In this document: piece by piece, positions 7,190-15,425 of the stretch | Layout: each line of letters starts with the position of its first letter | Numbering within the stretch: the stretch's first letter is position 1 | Translations under genes and position numbers: made by a program | The notes under the pieces: generated by a model | What the model saw: the letters and a program-made list of their open reading frames with translations, nothing else | What the model was told of the DNA's origin: nothing | Database searches by the model: none | NCBI GenBank assembly: GCA_036454645.1 | Contig: JAZHSQ010000018.1 | Span: 1 to 43,470 of the forward strand | Direction of reading: 5' to 3' | DNA length: 43,470 nt | Source of the DNA: Olsenella_K sp036454645 | GTDB lineage: Bacteria; Actinomycetota; Coriobacteriia; Coriobacteriales; Atopobiaceae

Positions 7190-8524
7190 CTAGAGGCCGA
7201 GCGTGGCCCTGATAGCCTCGGCGTCGCCCGCGGCGGAGCCCGTGCAGCGCAGCACGAGGTTGGCCCAGCCGCGGTAGAGCCCCATGCGCTCGCGTGCGAG
7301 CCGCTCCACGCCCTTGCTCGCCGAGAGCGGCCTGCCGCTGCTCGAGAGCTGGTCGAGGGGACGGTCGAGCGTCACGATCGTGCTGTTCTGGCGCAGGAGC
7401 GCGTAGTTTGCCTCCCTCGTCACGACGCCGCCCCCGCAGGCGAGGACGAGGCCCGAGCGGGAGGCGTAGCGCGCGAGCGTCTGGGTCTCGAGCTCGCGGA
7501 AGGCCGCCTCGCCGCGCTCGGTGATGCATGCGGCGGGGGAGATGCCGTGGTCGATCCCGAAGGCGTCGTCCAGGTCGACGAAGGGGCGGCCGAGGAGGCG
7601 CGCCAGCCTCTTGCCGCAGGTCGTCTTGCCCGACCCGGGCATGCCGATGAGGGCCACGTTGAGCGTCTGGGCGCGCAGGCCACGCTCCACCTCGGCCGCG
7701 AGCGCGTCGTCGACCTCGCGGCCGCAGAAGCGCGCGCTCGAGTGGCAGGCCTGGGAGACGAGCATCGCGAGGCCGCTCTCCGACGGGACGCCGAGGCGCT
7801 CCGCGGCGAGGCAGATGCCGGTGCGCGTGGGGTTGTACACCACGTCGAGCACGCCCCCGAGGTCGCGAAGGCGAGCGAGGTCGCTCTCCGGGACGGGCGA
7901 GGCGGGGCAGCTGGGGTACATCCCCACCGGCGTGGCGTTGCAGACGAGCGCGGCGCCGGGGTGGCGCTCCACGAGCGTCTCGTAGGTGTCCTCGCCAGAG
8001 CGGGAGATGACGGAGACGCGTGCGCCGGCGTCCTCGAGCGCGGCGACCACCGCGTGCGAGGCCCCGCCCGACCCGAGGACGAGCGCCTCGCGCCCGCCGA
8101 GGGCCGCGCGTGCGCTCGGCGCCGAGAGCTCGCGCGCGCAGAAGCGCTCGAGCATCCAGGCGAAGCCGGTGAGGTCGGTGTTGTCGGCCAGGATGCGGCC
8201 GTCGGGCATCCTGACGAGGGTGTTGGCGACGCCGAGGCGCCTCGCCGCCGGCGTGCGGACGTCGGCGAGCTCGAAGGCGCGCCGCTTGTAGGGGATGGTG
8301 ACGTTGAGTCCCCTCCAGGAGCCGTGCCTGACGAGCTCCTCCACCTCATCTGGCTCCCGCTCGACGAGGACGTAGGGGACGCTGCCCAGGGCTGCGTGGA
8401 TCTGGGGCGACCAGCTGTGGGCGAGCGTGCGGCCGAGGAGGCCGAAGACGAGCTCGTCGTCGCCGGCGCGCCCCCGGCCGTCCCCCTCGCCGGACGGGGC
8501 GCCCATGGCGCGGACCCCCGCCAT
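7190..8524 (-). CDS. Bifunctional shikimate dehydrogenase - shikimate kinase (AroE-AroK fusion)
   Basis: The 444-residue protein has two complete catalytic domains. Residues ~24-283 are AroE: LAHSWSPQIH (34-43) and NVTIPYK (74-80, Lys80 catalytic), DNTDLTG (114-120, Asp117), GSGGASHAV (151-159, NADP-binding turn) and NATPVGM (196-202). Residues ~287-444 are AroK: P-loop GMPGSGKTT (294-302), DLDD (317-320) for Mg/shikimate, FRELE and CGGGVV. The two catalyse consecutive reactions: 3-dehydroshikimate to shikimate with NADPH, then shikimate to shikimate-3-phosphate with ATP. The ATG at 8524 lies two bases past the pheA stop and is preceded by GGAGGTG at a good distance, so translation is likely coupled to pheA. 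Nothing is missing from either active site. Confidence 0.95.
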   Translation of the reverse strand: MAGVRAMGAPSGEGDGRGRAGDDELVFGLLGRTLAHSWSPQIHAALGSVPYVLVEREPDEVEELVRHGSWRGLNVTIPYKRRAFELADVRTPAARRLGVANTLVRMPDGRILADNTDLTGFAWMLERFCARELSAPSARAALGGREALVLGSGGASHAVVAALEDAGARVSVISRSGEDTYETLVERHPGAALVCNATPVGMYPSCPASPVPESDLARLRDLGGVLDVVYNPTRTGICLAAERLGVPSESGLAMLVSQACHSSARFCGREVDDALAAEVERGLRAQTLNVALIGMPGSGKTTCGKRLARLLGRPFVDLDDAFGIDHGISPAACITERGEAAFRELETQTLARYASRSGLVLACGGGVVTREANYALLRQNSTIVTLDRPLDQLSSSGRPLSASKGVERLARERMGLYRGWANLVLRCTGSAAGDAEAIRATLGL

Positions 8525-8526
8525 GG

Positions 8527-9672
8527 CTAGAGCACCTCCGTGTAGCTGCCGAGGTAGCGGAACTCCTCGCACACGTCGGAGAGCGAGTTCATGAGGGTCT
8601 GGAACTCGGGCGCGGCGGCGGGGCAGTCCACGTCGAAGTAGAACATGAAGTCGAACTCCCGCTCGGGGATGGGGCGGCTCTCGAGCTTCACGAGGTTGAT
8701 GTCGAGCGCGTAGAAGCGCGCCAGGACCTTGTAGAGGGCGCCGGGCTCGTGCTTCGTCTCGACCATGAGCGTCGAGCGGTCCGCGCCGGGGTAGATGGTG
8801 AGGTCCCGGCTGATGCAGGCGAAGCGCGTGTAGTTGTTCTGCAGGTCCTGGACGTTGCGCTCGAGCACGTCGAGGTCGTAGAGGTCCGCGCAGGCGGCCG
8901 AGGCGAGGGCGGCCACGTCGTCGCGGTCGGACTCCGCCACCATGCGCGCCGCCATCGCCGTGTTCTCCGTCACGTGGACGCGCACGTCGGGGAAGGTCGA
9001 GATGTAGTCCGCGCACTGGCTTATCGCCTGCTGGTGGCTGTAGATGATGTGCACGTCCTCCTTGCGGCAGCCGTGCTTGGCGAGGAGGTTGTGGTCGATC
9101 TTGAGGCGGCAGGTCCTCACGATGTGGAAGTCGTGCTGCATCATGAGGTCGAAGACGTGGTTCACGGAGCCCGCGGTCGAGTTCTCTATCGGCAGGGCGC
9201 CGAACTTCACGACGCCGCGCTCGACGGCGGAGAAGACCGCGTCGAAGGTCTCGAAGTAGGCGATGTTCGCGCGCTTGAAGAGCCGGTCGACGGCGAGCTG
9301 CTGGTAGGCGCCCTCGACGCCCTGGCAGGCGACGAAGGCGTGCTCGGGGAAGTAGGGGGGCTGGGAGGCGAGCGCCGCGGCGACGGTCGTGGCCGCGGCG
9401 CTGCTCTTCCCGAGCCTGCGGTACTGCGCGTCGCGGGAGGCCTCCATGAGCAGGGACTCGAGGACGGCCGCGTAGTGGGCGAGCCCGTCGCCCGCGCGCT
9501 CGGACGCCCGCTGGATGTTGTCGCGCTCGCGGGCGGCGTCGTAGACGGGCTTGCCGGTGCCGCGCTTGTACTCGGCGACCTCGGCCGCGCAGGACATGCG
9601 CTCCTTGAAGAGGTCCAGGATCTGCTCGTCTATGGCGTCTATGCGGCTTCGTATCTCGGGGAGGTCGCTCAT
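8527..9672 (-). CDS. pheA: Chorismate mutase / prephenate dehydratase (P-protein)
   Basis: The 381-residue product is a three-module P-protein. Residues ~1-85 are an AroQ-class chorismate mutase (IRSRIDAIDEQILDLFKERM, then KRGTGKPVYD). Residues ~105-285 are prephenate dehydratase (CQGVEGAYQQLA, LPIENSTAGSV, and the catalytic-type NNYTRF). The C-terminal ~90 residues form an ACT domain with ESRPIPE, the segment that binds phenylalanine in known enzymes. It converts chorismate through prephenate to phenylpyruvate. Feedback inhibition by phenylalanine is expected from the family. It lies 48 nt after aroC and two bases before aroE-aroK in the same operon. The length is typical, and no frameshift or lesion is seen. 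Confidence 0.95.
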   Translation of the reverse strand: MSDLPEIRSRIDAIDEQILDLFKERMSCAAEVAEYKRGTGKPVYDAARERDNIQRASERAGDGLAHYAAVLESLLMEASRDAQYRRLGKSSAAATTVAAALASQPPYFPEHAFVACQGVEGAYQQLAVDRLFKRANIAYFETFDAVFSAVERGVVKFGALPIENSTAGSVNHVFDLMMQHDFHIVRTCRLKIDHNLLAKHGCRKEDVHIIYSHQQAISQCADYISTFPDVRVHVTENTAMAARMVAESDRDDVAALASAACADLYDLDVLERNVQDLQNNYTRFACISRDLTIYPGADRSTLMVETKHEPGALYKVLARFYALDINLVKLESRPIPEREFDFMFYFDVDCPAAAPEFQTLMNSLSDVCEEFRYLGSYTEVL

Positions 9673-9720
9673 GGGGTGCCTTTCTGTCGGGTTGGGGCCG
9701 GCGCGGGCGCGGGGCCGGGG

Positions 9721-10857
9721 CTAGGAGAGGGAGAGGGGCTCGCCCTCGGCGGGCCAGCTCAGCCAGGAGTCGAGGACGGCGAGGGCGCACACGGCCTCGC
9801 TCACGGGCACGGCGCGCACGGCCACGCACGGGTCGTGCCTGCCGTGGACCCTGAGCCTCGCGGGCTCCATCGTGGTGAGGTCGACCGAGTCCTGCCCGCG
9901 GGCGATGCTCGAGGTCGGCTTCATGGCGATCCTGAAGACGATGGGGGCGCCGGTGCTTATCCCCCCCAGGGCGCCGCCGGCGTTGTTCGTCGCCGGGACG
10001 CAGCGGCCGTCGCGCACGACGTAGGGGTCGTTGTTCTCGTGGCCGCGCATCGAGGCGACGCCGAAGCCCGCCCCGAACTCGATGCCCTTGACGGCGGGGA
10101 TGCCGAAGGCCGCCCGCGCGATCGTGTTCTCGATGCCGTCGAACATGGGGGACCCCACGCCGGCGGGCAGGCCGCAGCAGGCGCACTCGACGAGGCCGCC
10201 GACGGAGTCGAGGTCGCGCCGGGCCGCCTCGATCTCCGCGAGCATCGCGCGGCCCGCCTCGGGGTCGATGGTCGGCAGCGGTGACGCCGCCGCGACGCGG
10301 TCCATCTGGCCAGCGAGCGCGCGCGCCGACTCCGGCGAGTTGTCCAGGGCCGAGAAGCGCTCGTCCAGCACGGGCCCTACCTGCGCGAGGTGCGAGCGGA
10401 CGCGCACGCCCCTGGAGGCGAGCACCTGGAGCGCGATGCCGCCGGCCGCGCACAGGGGCGCCGTGAGCCTGCCGGAGAAGTGCCCGCCGCCGGGGACGTC
10501 CTGGCTGCCGTGCCACTTGGCCCACGCGGTGAAGTCGGCGTGGCCGGGGCGCGGCACCGAGAGGACGTTGTCGTAGTCGCCGGAGCGCGTGTTGGTGTTC
10601 ATGATGGCGATGGCGAGGGGAGCGCCGCAGGTCTCCCCGGACACGTTGAGCCCCGAGAGCACGCGTACGGCGTCGGGCTCCTTGCGCGGGGTCGACCAGG
10701 GCCCCTGGCCGGGCGCGCGGCGCGCCATGAAGGCCGCGAGGGCGTCGAGGTCGACGCGGAAGCCCGCGGGGAGGCCCTCGACGACGCAGCCAATCCCCTC
10801 CGAGTGGGACTGGCCGAAGACGGTGACCCTGAGCGTGGTGCCGAAGCTAGAGGGCAT
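9721..10857 (-). CDS. aroC: Chorismate synthase
   Basis: The 378-residue enzyme performs the last shikimate step, an anti-1,4-elimination of phosphate from EPSP to give chorismate, and needs reduced FMN. The N-terminus SSFGTTLRVTVFGQSHSEGIG contains the invariant GQSHS motif. FSGRLTAPLCAAGGIA and GHENNDPYV are further signatures, and the C-terminal block MEPARLRVHGRHDPCVAVRAVPV carries the family's RHDPC motif with its catalytic histidine. The ATG overlaps the end of aroA by 11 nt and has GGGGGACG just upstream, implying coupled translation. Full length; no separate FMN reductase domain is attached, so a cellular flavin reductase must supply electrons (monofunctional type). Confidence 0.97.
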   Translation of the reverse strand: MPSSFGTTLRVTVFGQSHSEGIGCVVEGLPAGFRVDLDALAAFMARRAPGQGPWSTPRKEPDAVRVLSGLNVSGETCGAPLAIAIMNTNTRSGDYDNVLSVPRPGHADFTAWAKWHGSQDVPGGGHFSGRLTAPLCAAGGIALQVLASRGVRVRSHLAQVGPVLDERFSALDNSPESARALAGQMDRVAAASPLPTIDPEAGRAMLAEIEAARRDLDSVGGLVECACCGLPAGVGSPMFDGIENTIARAAFGIPAVKGIEFGAGFGVASMRGHENNDPYVVRDGRCVPATNNAGGALGGISTGAPIVFRIAMKPTSSIARGQDSVDLTTMEPARLRVHGRHDPCVAVRAVPVSEAVCALAVLDSWLSWPAEGEPLSLS

Positions 10858-12166
10858 GATCGTCCCCCTTCCTGGTGACGGAGCCGCCGAGCAGCTCGTA
10901 GTCCTCGAAGAACGCGGGGTAGGACTTGGAGACGCACTCCGCCCCGTGGATGGTGACGTCGCCGGTGGCGCGCGTGGCCGCGACGGCGGCCATCATGGCG
11001 ATTCGGTGGTCGTTGGCGGAGTCCACCTCGCCGCCGAGGAGCGCCTCGCGGCCTACGACCACGAGGTCGTCGCCCTCGGGACGGACGTCCGCGCCGAGGG
11101 CGACGAGCGCCGCCGACACCGTCTCGAGGCGGTCGGACTCCTTGAGGCGGAGCCTGCCGGCGTGCGTGAGGCGCGTCGTGCCGGGCGAGAGCGCCGCCAC
11201 GGCCGCGAGAGGGGGAACGAGGTCGGGGAAGTCCGAGACGTCGAGCGTGGTGGCGCGCGGCCTGTCCCTGGTCGCGCGCGCCGCGCCTCCCTTCCGCGCC
11301 ACGCGCGCGCCGAAGCAGGAGAGCGCGGCGAGGATCGAGCGGTCCCCCTGGGCGCTCGAGAGGTCGAGGCCCGTGACCGCGACCCCGCCTTCGGAGAGGG
11401 CGCCGGCTGCCAGCCAGAACGCCGCGTTCGACCAGTCGCCCTCGACCTCGCAGAGGCCCGGCGAGGCGGGGCGGTCGCCCGTGGGCGCGAGGGAGAATAC
11501 CGTGAGGCCGCGGCCGCCCTCCTCCTCGTGGCGCCTCGAGACGTCCACGCCGAAGGCGGCGAGGGCGCTCTTGGTGAGGTCGACGTAGGGGAGCGACTCG
11601 ACCGGCTCCGTGACGGCCACCTCGACGGGCCCTCCCAGCAGCGGCGCCGCGAGCAGGAGGCCGCTCACGAACTGCGAGGAGACGTCGCCCGGCAGGAGGA
11701 AGCGGCCCGGCGCGAGGGGGCCTGAGACCTCCAGGGGGAAGCGTCCCTGCTCGGACACCTTCGCCCCGTGGGCGCGCAGCTCGGAGAGGAGCGGCTCGAG
11801 GGGACGGTCGGCGAGCCTGCCGTGACCCACGACCTCGGCGGGCTCGCCCAGGGCGCAGGCGACGGGAACGATGAAGCGCAGGGTCGAGCCGGACTCGCCG
11901 CAGTCGACGAGCGCGCGGCCGGGGGCACGGCGCGCCCCGTCGGGAACGGGGACGACGCGGTAGCCGACCTGCGTCCGTGTCACGCGTGCGCCGAGCGCGC
12001 GCAGGCAGCCCGCGGTCGCCTCGATGTCCATCGAGGCCGTCGAGCAGTGGACGTCGGTCGTGCGCGAGGAGAGGGCGGCGAGGATGAGCAGCCGATGCGC
12101 CATCGACTTTGACGATATCGCGGGGAGCGCCCCGGAGAGGGGCGCGGGGTGGCAGACGATGTCCAT
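10847..12166 (-). CDS. aroA: 3-phosphoshikimate 1-carboxyvinyltransferase (EPSP synthase)
   Basis: The 439-residue protein transfers the enolpyruvyl group of PEP to shikimate-3-phosphate. Motifs: ISSKSMAHRLLILAAL near the N-terminus with the catalytic lysine and the S/R substrate contacts, CGESGSTLRFIVPVA at ~100, SSQFVSGLLLAAPL, DFPDLVPPLAAVAAL, LRLKESDRL and NDHRIAMMAAVAA near the C-terminus. The GESGST loop has Ser where class I enzymes have NAGT, so it reads more like the class II/divergent type. The start has GGAGGACC immediately upstream. It lies 10 nt after aroB and overlaps aroC. PEP is a substrate here, which matters for the PTS link suggested by the EIIB-AroQ gene. Confidence 0.96.
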   Translation of the reverse strand: MDIVCHPAPLSGALPAISSKSMAHRLLILAALSSRTTDVHCSTASMDIEATAGCLRALGARVTRTQVGYRVVPVPDGARRAPGRALVDCGESGSTLRFIVPVACALGEPAEVVGHGRLADRPLEPLLSELRAHGAKVSEQGRFPLEVSGPLAPGRFLLPGDVSSQFVSGLLLAAPLLGGPVEVAVTEPVESLPYVDLTKSALAAFGVDVSRRHEEEGGRGLTVFSLAPTGDRPASPGLCEVEGDWSNAAFWLAAGALSEGGVAVTGLDLSSAQGDRSILAALSCFGARVARKGGAARATRDRPRATTLDVSDFPDLVPPLAAVAALSPGTTRLTHAGRLRLKESDRLETVSAALVALGADVRPEGDDLVVVGREALLGGEVDSANDHRIAMMAAVAATRATGDVTIHGAECVSKSYPAFFEDYELLGGSVTRKGDDHAL

Positions 12167-12176
12167 GGTCCTCCAA

Positions 12177-13280
12177 CTAGAGTGCGCAGGTGCCGCAGCC
12201 GAGGTCGACGAGCTCGCGAAGCTCCCCGAGGGAGGCCTTGCGGATTTCGACCGAGCCGATGCGCCTGGGGACGACGACGTTCACTGAGTCGCCGTGCCGC
12301 TTCTTGTCGTGGGTGGCGAAGTGCATGAGCAGGTCGTGGTCGAGGTCGGTGTCGAGGGGGAGCCCGTGCGCCGCGACCACCTGCTCGATCCTGCGCGCGG
12401 TCTGCTGGGCGCACCATCCCCTCGATGCCGCGGCCCTCGCCATGCAGCACATGCCCGCGGCGACGCAGGTGCCGTGCCCGAGCCGGAAGTCGCTCGCGGC
12501 CTCGATGGCGTGGCCTATCGTGTGGCCGAAGTTGAGCGTCTGCCTGAGGCCGCGCTCGCGCTCGTCGGCGACGACGACGTCTCGCTTGATCTCGACGTTG
12601 CGCGCGACGACGCGGACGAGCTCGTCCTTGGGATAGCCGGCCGAGGAGAGCGGGCGACGGCCGATCTCGTCGAAGAGCGCCTCGTCCGCGATGACGCCGT
12701 GCTTGATGACTTCGCCGCAGGAGTCGCGCAGAAGCTCGGGCGAGAGGGTGTCGAGGCAGTCCACGTCGGCGATGACCACCGTCGGCTGCAGGAAGGCGCC
12801 GGCGAGGTTCTTGCCGGCCTCGAGGTCCACGGCCGTCTTGCCGCCGACCGAGGAGTCGACCATCGCGAGCAGGGAGGTGGGCACCTGCGCCACCTTGCAA
12901 CCGCGCTGGTAGAGGGCGGCCGCAAGGCCCGCCATGTCGCCGCAGACGCCGCCGCCGAGGGCGACGACCACGTCGTCGCGACCGAGCCCTTCCTCGGCGA
13001 GGGCCTCGAGCATCTCCCCGAGGGTGGGGAGGCGCTTGCTCTGCTCGCCCGCGGGGAAGGTCACGAGCGCGGTCCTGTAGCCTGCCTCCGAGAGGGAGGA
13101 GAGGACCCTCTCGGCGTAGAGCGGGCCCACGTTGGAGTCGGTGACGACGGCAGCCACCTCGCCGCCCGCGGCGTCGCGCACGAGCGGCCCCACCTCGTCC
13201 AGCAGGCCGCGCCCGACGTGCACCTCGTATGCCCGCGACGGCGTCCTCACGGGCACGACCATGCCCTCTTGTGACCTCAT
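12177..13280 (-). CDS. aroB: 3-dehydroquinate synthase
   Basis: The 367-residue NAD- and Zn-dependent enzyme cyclises DAHP to 3-dehydroquinate. Signatures are PAGEQSK, VVALGGGVCGDMAG (NAD-binding), PTSLLAMVDSSVGGKTAVD (substrate lysines), and metal ligands in CGEVIKHG, NFGHTIGHAIE and GHG. Start: the ATG at 13280 overlaps the tyrA stop as ATGA, giving N-terminus MRSQEGMVVPV; a second ATG at 13262 would remove six residues. GAGGGAGG lies upstream, and translational coupling with tyrA is likely. The short cysteine-bearing tail (LGCGTCAL) is slightly unusual but has no clear role. All known active-site blocks are intact. Confidence 0.96.
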   Translation of the reverse strand: MRSQEGMVVPVRTPSRAYEVHVGRGLLDEVGPLVRDAAGGEVAAVVTDSNVGPLYAERVLSSLSEAGYRTALVTFPAGEQSKRLPTLGEMLEALAEEGLGRDDVVVALGGGVCGDMAGLAAALYQRGCKVAQVPTSLLAMVDSSVGGKTAVDLEAGKNLAGAFLQPTVVIADVDCLDTLSPELLRDSCGEVIKHGVIADEALFDEIGRRPLSSAGYPKDELVRVVARNVEIKRDVVVADERERGLRQTLNFGHTIGHAIEAASDFRLGHGTCVAAGMCCMARAAASRGWCAQQTARRIEQVVAAHGLPLDTDLDHDLLMHFATHDKKRHGDSVNVVVPRRIGSVEIRKASLGELRELVDLGCGTCAL

Positions 13281-14191
13281 CGTCCCTCGACCTCCCTCTT
13301 GCGACGGTCGCCCTCGCGCAGGAGCGCCTCCAGGGCGTCCGCGTCGTGCGCGTCGATCGCGTCCTTGTACTGCTGCAGGTTGTCTATCAGGATGCCGATC
13401 TCGCGCGAGAGGTTGTCCGCGTCGTCGAGGAAGAGCTCCGTCCACATGGGGGCGTTGAGCCGCGCGACGCGCGTGAGATCGCGGTAGGAGCCGGCGGAGA
13501 AGCCCTTGTGGACCTTGGCGGAGGGGCTCTTGACGTAGGCGTTGGACACCACGTGCGCGAGCTGGGAGGTGAAGGCGATCACCTCGTCGTGGAGCTCCGC
13601 CGTCGTCACGGTGTACTGGCCGAAGTCCACGGGCGCGAGCAGGCGCTCTATGCGGTCGAGCAGGTCGAGGCGGGTCAGGTCGTCGAGGCCTGGGGGCGGC
13701 ACCATCACCATGGGGGCGTTGTGGAACATGTTCGCGCGCGAGTGCGCGTAGCCCGAGTACTGGGTGCCGGCCATGGGGTGGCAGCCCACGAAGTACCAGG
13801 GACGCCCCTCGGCGATGGCGAAGCAGCGCTCGCAGATGACGCGCTTCACGCCGACAGTATCGATGACGATGGCCCCGGGGGAGATGAGGCCCGCCATCTC
13901 CTCGAGCCACTCGATGCTCACCGCGGGGTAGCCGCACAGGATGACAAGCTCGCAGGTGGGTATCGCCTCGTCCGTGAGCTCGCCGTCCACGGTGTCGATC
14001 ATGGCCAGCTCGAGCGTCTGGCGCGTGCGGTTCCAGGCGTAGACCTCGCGGCCGCCCTGGTGGAGGGGTCGCGCGAAGGAGCCGCCCATGAGGCCGAGGC
14101 CCACGATGCCAACGCGTCCGGCAACGAAGGCGGGGTGCTCCGGGATGGTGGGGGCCGACGCGAGGCCGGTGGCGCTCCTCTCCTCTCCCAT
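13277..14191 (-). CDS. tyrA: Prephenate dehydrogenase
   Basis: The 304-residue protein oxidatively decarboxylates prephenate to 4-hydroxyphenylpyruvate for tyrosine. It begins with a short tail, then a Rossmann NAD(P) motif VGIVGLGLMGGSFA (~38-51). VGCHPMAGT contains the conserved His of the active-site block, and a helical C-terminal dimerisation domain follows. No C-terminal ACT domain is present. The frame extends further upstream, but that part overlaps the DAHP synthase gene. The ATG at 14191 lies two bases after the DAHP synthase stop with GGAGACGGAG upstream and is the best start. It overlaps aroB by four bases (ATGA). Feedback control by tyrosine may instead act at DAHP synthase, which has a regulatory-type N-terminal domain. 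Confidence 0.93.
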   Translation of the reverse strand: MGEERSATGLASAPTIPEHPAFVAGRVGIVGLGLMGGSFARPLHQGGREVYAWNRTRQTLELAMIDTVDGELTDEAIPTCELVILCGYPAVSIEWLEEMAGLISPGAIVIDTVGVKRVICERCFAIAEGRPWYFVGCHPMAGTQYSGYAHSRANMFHNAPMVMVPPPGLDDLTRLDLLDRIERLLAPVDFGQYTVTTAELHDEVIAFTSQLAHVVSNAYVKSPSAKVHKGFSAGSYRDLTRVARLNAPMWTELFLDDADNLSREIGILIDNLQQYKDAIDAHDADALEALLREGDRRKREVEGR

Positions 14192-14193
14192 GG

Positions 14194-15213
14194 CTACTCC
14201 GTCTCCGCGCAGGTGGCCTCGCGGATGAGGGCGAGGCGTCTCATAGCGTCCGCGAACTGGTCGGGCGTCAGGGCCTGGGCGCCGTCGGACCACGCCTCGC
14301 TCGGCCGGTCGTGGACCTCGATCTCGAGGCCGTCGGCCCCGGCGGCGCAGGCGGCGTAGGCGATGGGGCGCACGTAGCGGGTGTAGCCGGTCGCATGGCT
14401 CGGGTCCCCGACGACGGGCAGGTGGGAGAGGTGGTGCAGGACGGGGATGGCGTTGACGTCGAACGTGTTCCTCGTGCGCGTCTCGAAGGTGCGGATCCCG
14501 CGCTCGCAGAGGATGACGTTGGGGTTGCCCTCGCTCATCACGTACTCCGCGGCCATGAGCAGCTCGTCGATGGTCATCGCGAAGCCGCGCTTGAGCAGGA
14601 CCGGCACCCGGGTCTTCCCGACCTCCCTGAGGAGCGCGAAGTTCTGGGAGTTGCGGGCCCCGATCTGCATGACGTCGACGCCCTTGTCGACGAACAGGCC
14701 GACGTCGCGCGGGTCCATGACCTCGGTTACGACGGGCATGTCGAGCTCGCCGCCCGCCTCCATGAGAAGGTCGAGGCCGTGCGGACCCATGCCCTGGTAG
14801 GAGTACGGGCTGGTCCTGGGCTTGTAGGCGCCGCCGCGCAGCATGGTGGCACCGGCCTCCTTAACGGAGCGCGCGATGCGGAAGAGGTTCTCGCCCTCGA
14901 CGGAGCACGGGCCGGCGATGACCTGGAACCTGCCGCCGCCGATGGAGACTCCGTGTCCGCAGTCGACGACCGTGTCCTCGGGGTGGAACTTCCGGTTCGC
15001 CTTCTTGAAGGGCTCGGAGACGCGCTGCACGCGCTCGACGATGTCCATGGACTCGAGGAGGAAGGGGTCGATCTGGGTCGTGTCGCCGATGATGCCGACG
15101 ATGGTCTCGTTGTCGCCCTCAGATACGTTGGTCTTGAACCCGCGGCCCTCGATCCATCCGACGAGGCCGTCGAGCTGCTCCTGCGTCGCGCTCTGCTTTA
15201 TGACTGCGATCAT
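14194..15213 (-). CDS. aroF: 3-deoxy-7-phosphoheptulonate synthase (DAHP synthase, type I-beta with ferredoxin-like domain)
   Basis: The 339-residue enzyme condenses PEP and erythrose-4-phosphate, the committed step of the shikimate pathway. Residues ~1-70 (MIAVIKQSATQEQLDGLV, then NETIVGIIGDT) match the ferredoxin-like N-terminal domain of Thermotoga/Bacillus-type enzymes, which in Thermotoga mediates tyrosine inhibition. The barrel follows with VIAGPCSVEG, RGGAYKPRTSPYSYQG, VLLKRGFA, ILCERGIRTFE and DPSHATG, all conserved. Start: ATG at 15213 agrees with family N-termini. Upstream in-frame codons run antisense through the tRNA-Arg gene and are not real. First gene of the - strand aromatic operon. 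The symbol is approximate; aroG or aroA(G) are used for the same family. Confidence 0.94.
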   Translation of the reverse strand: MIAVIKQSATQEQLDGLVGWIEGRGFKTNVSEGDNETIVGIIGDTTQIDPFLLESMDIVERVQRVSEPFKKANRKFHPEDTVVDCGHGVSIGGGRFQVIAGPCSVEGENLFRIARSVKEAGATMLRGGAYKPRTSPYSYQGMGPHGLDLLMEAGGELDMPVVTEVMDPRDVGLFVDKGVDVMQIGARNSQNFALLREVGKTRVPVLLKRGFAMTIDELLMAAEYVMSEGNPNVILCERGIRTFETRTRNTFDVNAIPVLHHLSHLPVVGDPSHATGYTRYVRPIAYAACAAGADGLEIEVHDRPSEAWSDGAQALTPDQFADAMRRLALIREATCAETE

Positions 15214-15270
15214 GTTCCTGAGATGCCTCCCTCGGCGGACGGCATGCGCCGCCGGGTCGATGGATAGTTG

Positions 15271-15281
15271 GTATGTCATAC
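15271..15281. promoter_or_regulatory. Operator-like palindrome upstream of the aromatic operon
   Basis: GTATG-T-CATAC has perfect 5-base arms. It lies 58 nt upstream of the DAHP synthase start and 67 nt upstream of the divergent tRNA-Arg gene. It is in the only AT-richer stretch of this divergent gap, where a promoter for the operon must lie. I could not define convincing -35/-10 boxes for the - strand. A repressor site is a guess. Confidence 0.35.
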
Positions 15282-15303
15282 TACAAATCCGTGAGAAGAG
15301 CGA

Positions 15304-15309
15304 TATACT
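15304..15309 (+). promoter_or_regulatory. -10 box for tRNA-Arg
   Basis: TATACT lies about 40 nt before the tRNA; the expected -35 region (around 15281-15287) is poor. Between box and tRNA is a perfect hairpin GGCGGC-TGT-GCCGCC (15324-15338), probably in the 5' leader that RNase P removes. Confidence 0.45.
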
Positions 15310-15348
15310 CTCCTCTCGGAGCCGGCGGCTGTGCCGCCCTTGCAATGT

Positions 15349-15425
15349 GGTCCCGTAGCTCAGCGGATTAGAGCGTTCGCCTCCGGAGCGAAAGGTCGTG
15401 GGTTCGAGCCCCACCGGGATCACCA
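15349..15425 (+). tRNA. tRNA-Arg (anticodon CCG)
   Basis: The 77-nt cloverleaf folds completely: acceptor GGTCCCG pairs with CGGGATC (one G-T wobble), D arm GCTC/GAGC, anticodon stem TTCGC/GCGAA with loop CTCCGGA, and T arm GTGGG-TTCGAGC-CCCAC. The discriminator is A and the CCA end is encoded. The anticodon at positions 34-36 is CCG, decoding CGG, a frequent codon type in GC-rich genomes. A T-rich stretch (TTTCTTTT) follows directly and may end transcription. Confidence 0.97.

Noticed and set aside
8525..10525. Possible 1111-residue N-terminal extension of AroE-AroK
   Set aside because: The upstream part is an out-of-frame shadow of pheA and aroC (Arg/Pro/Gly-rich). The ATG at 8524 with GGAGGTG upstream gives the true start.
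13281..13937. 586-residue version of AroB
   Set aside because: The extra N-terminal 219 residues are an out-of-frame shadow of tyrA. The ATGA overlap at 13277-13280 sets the start.
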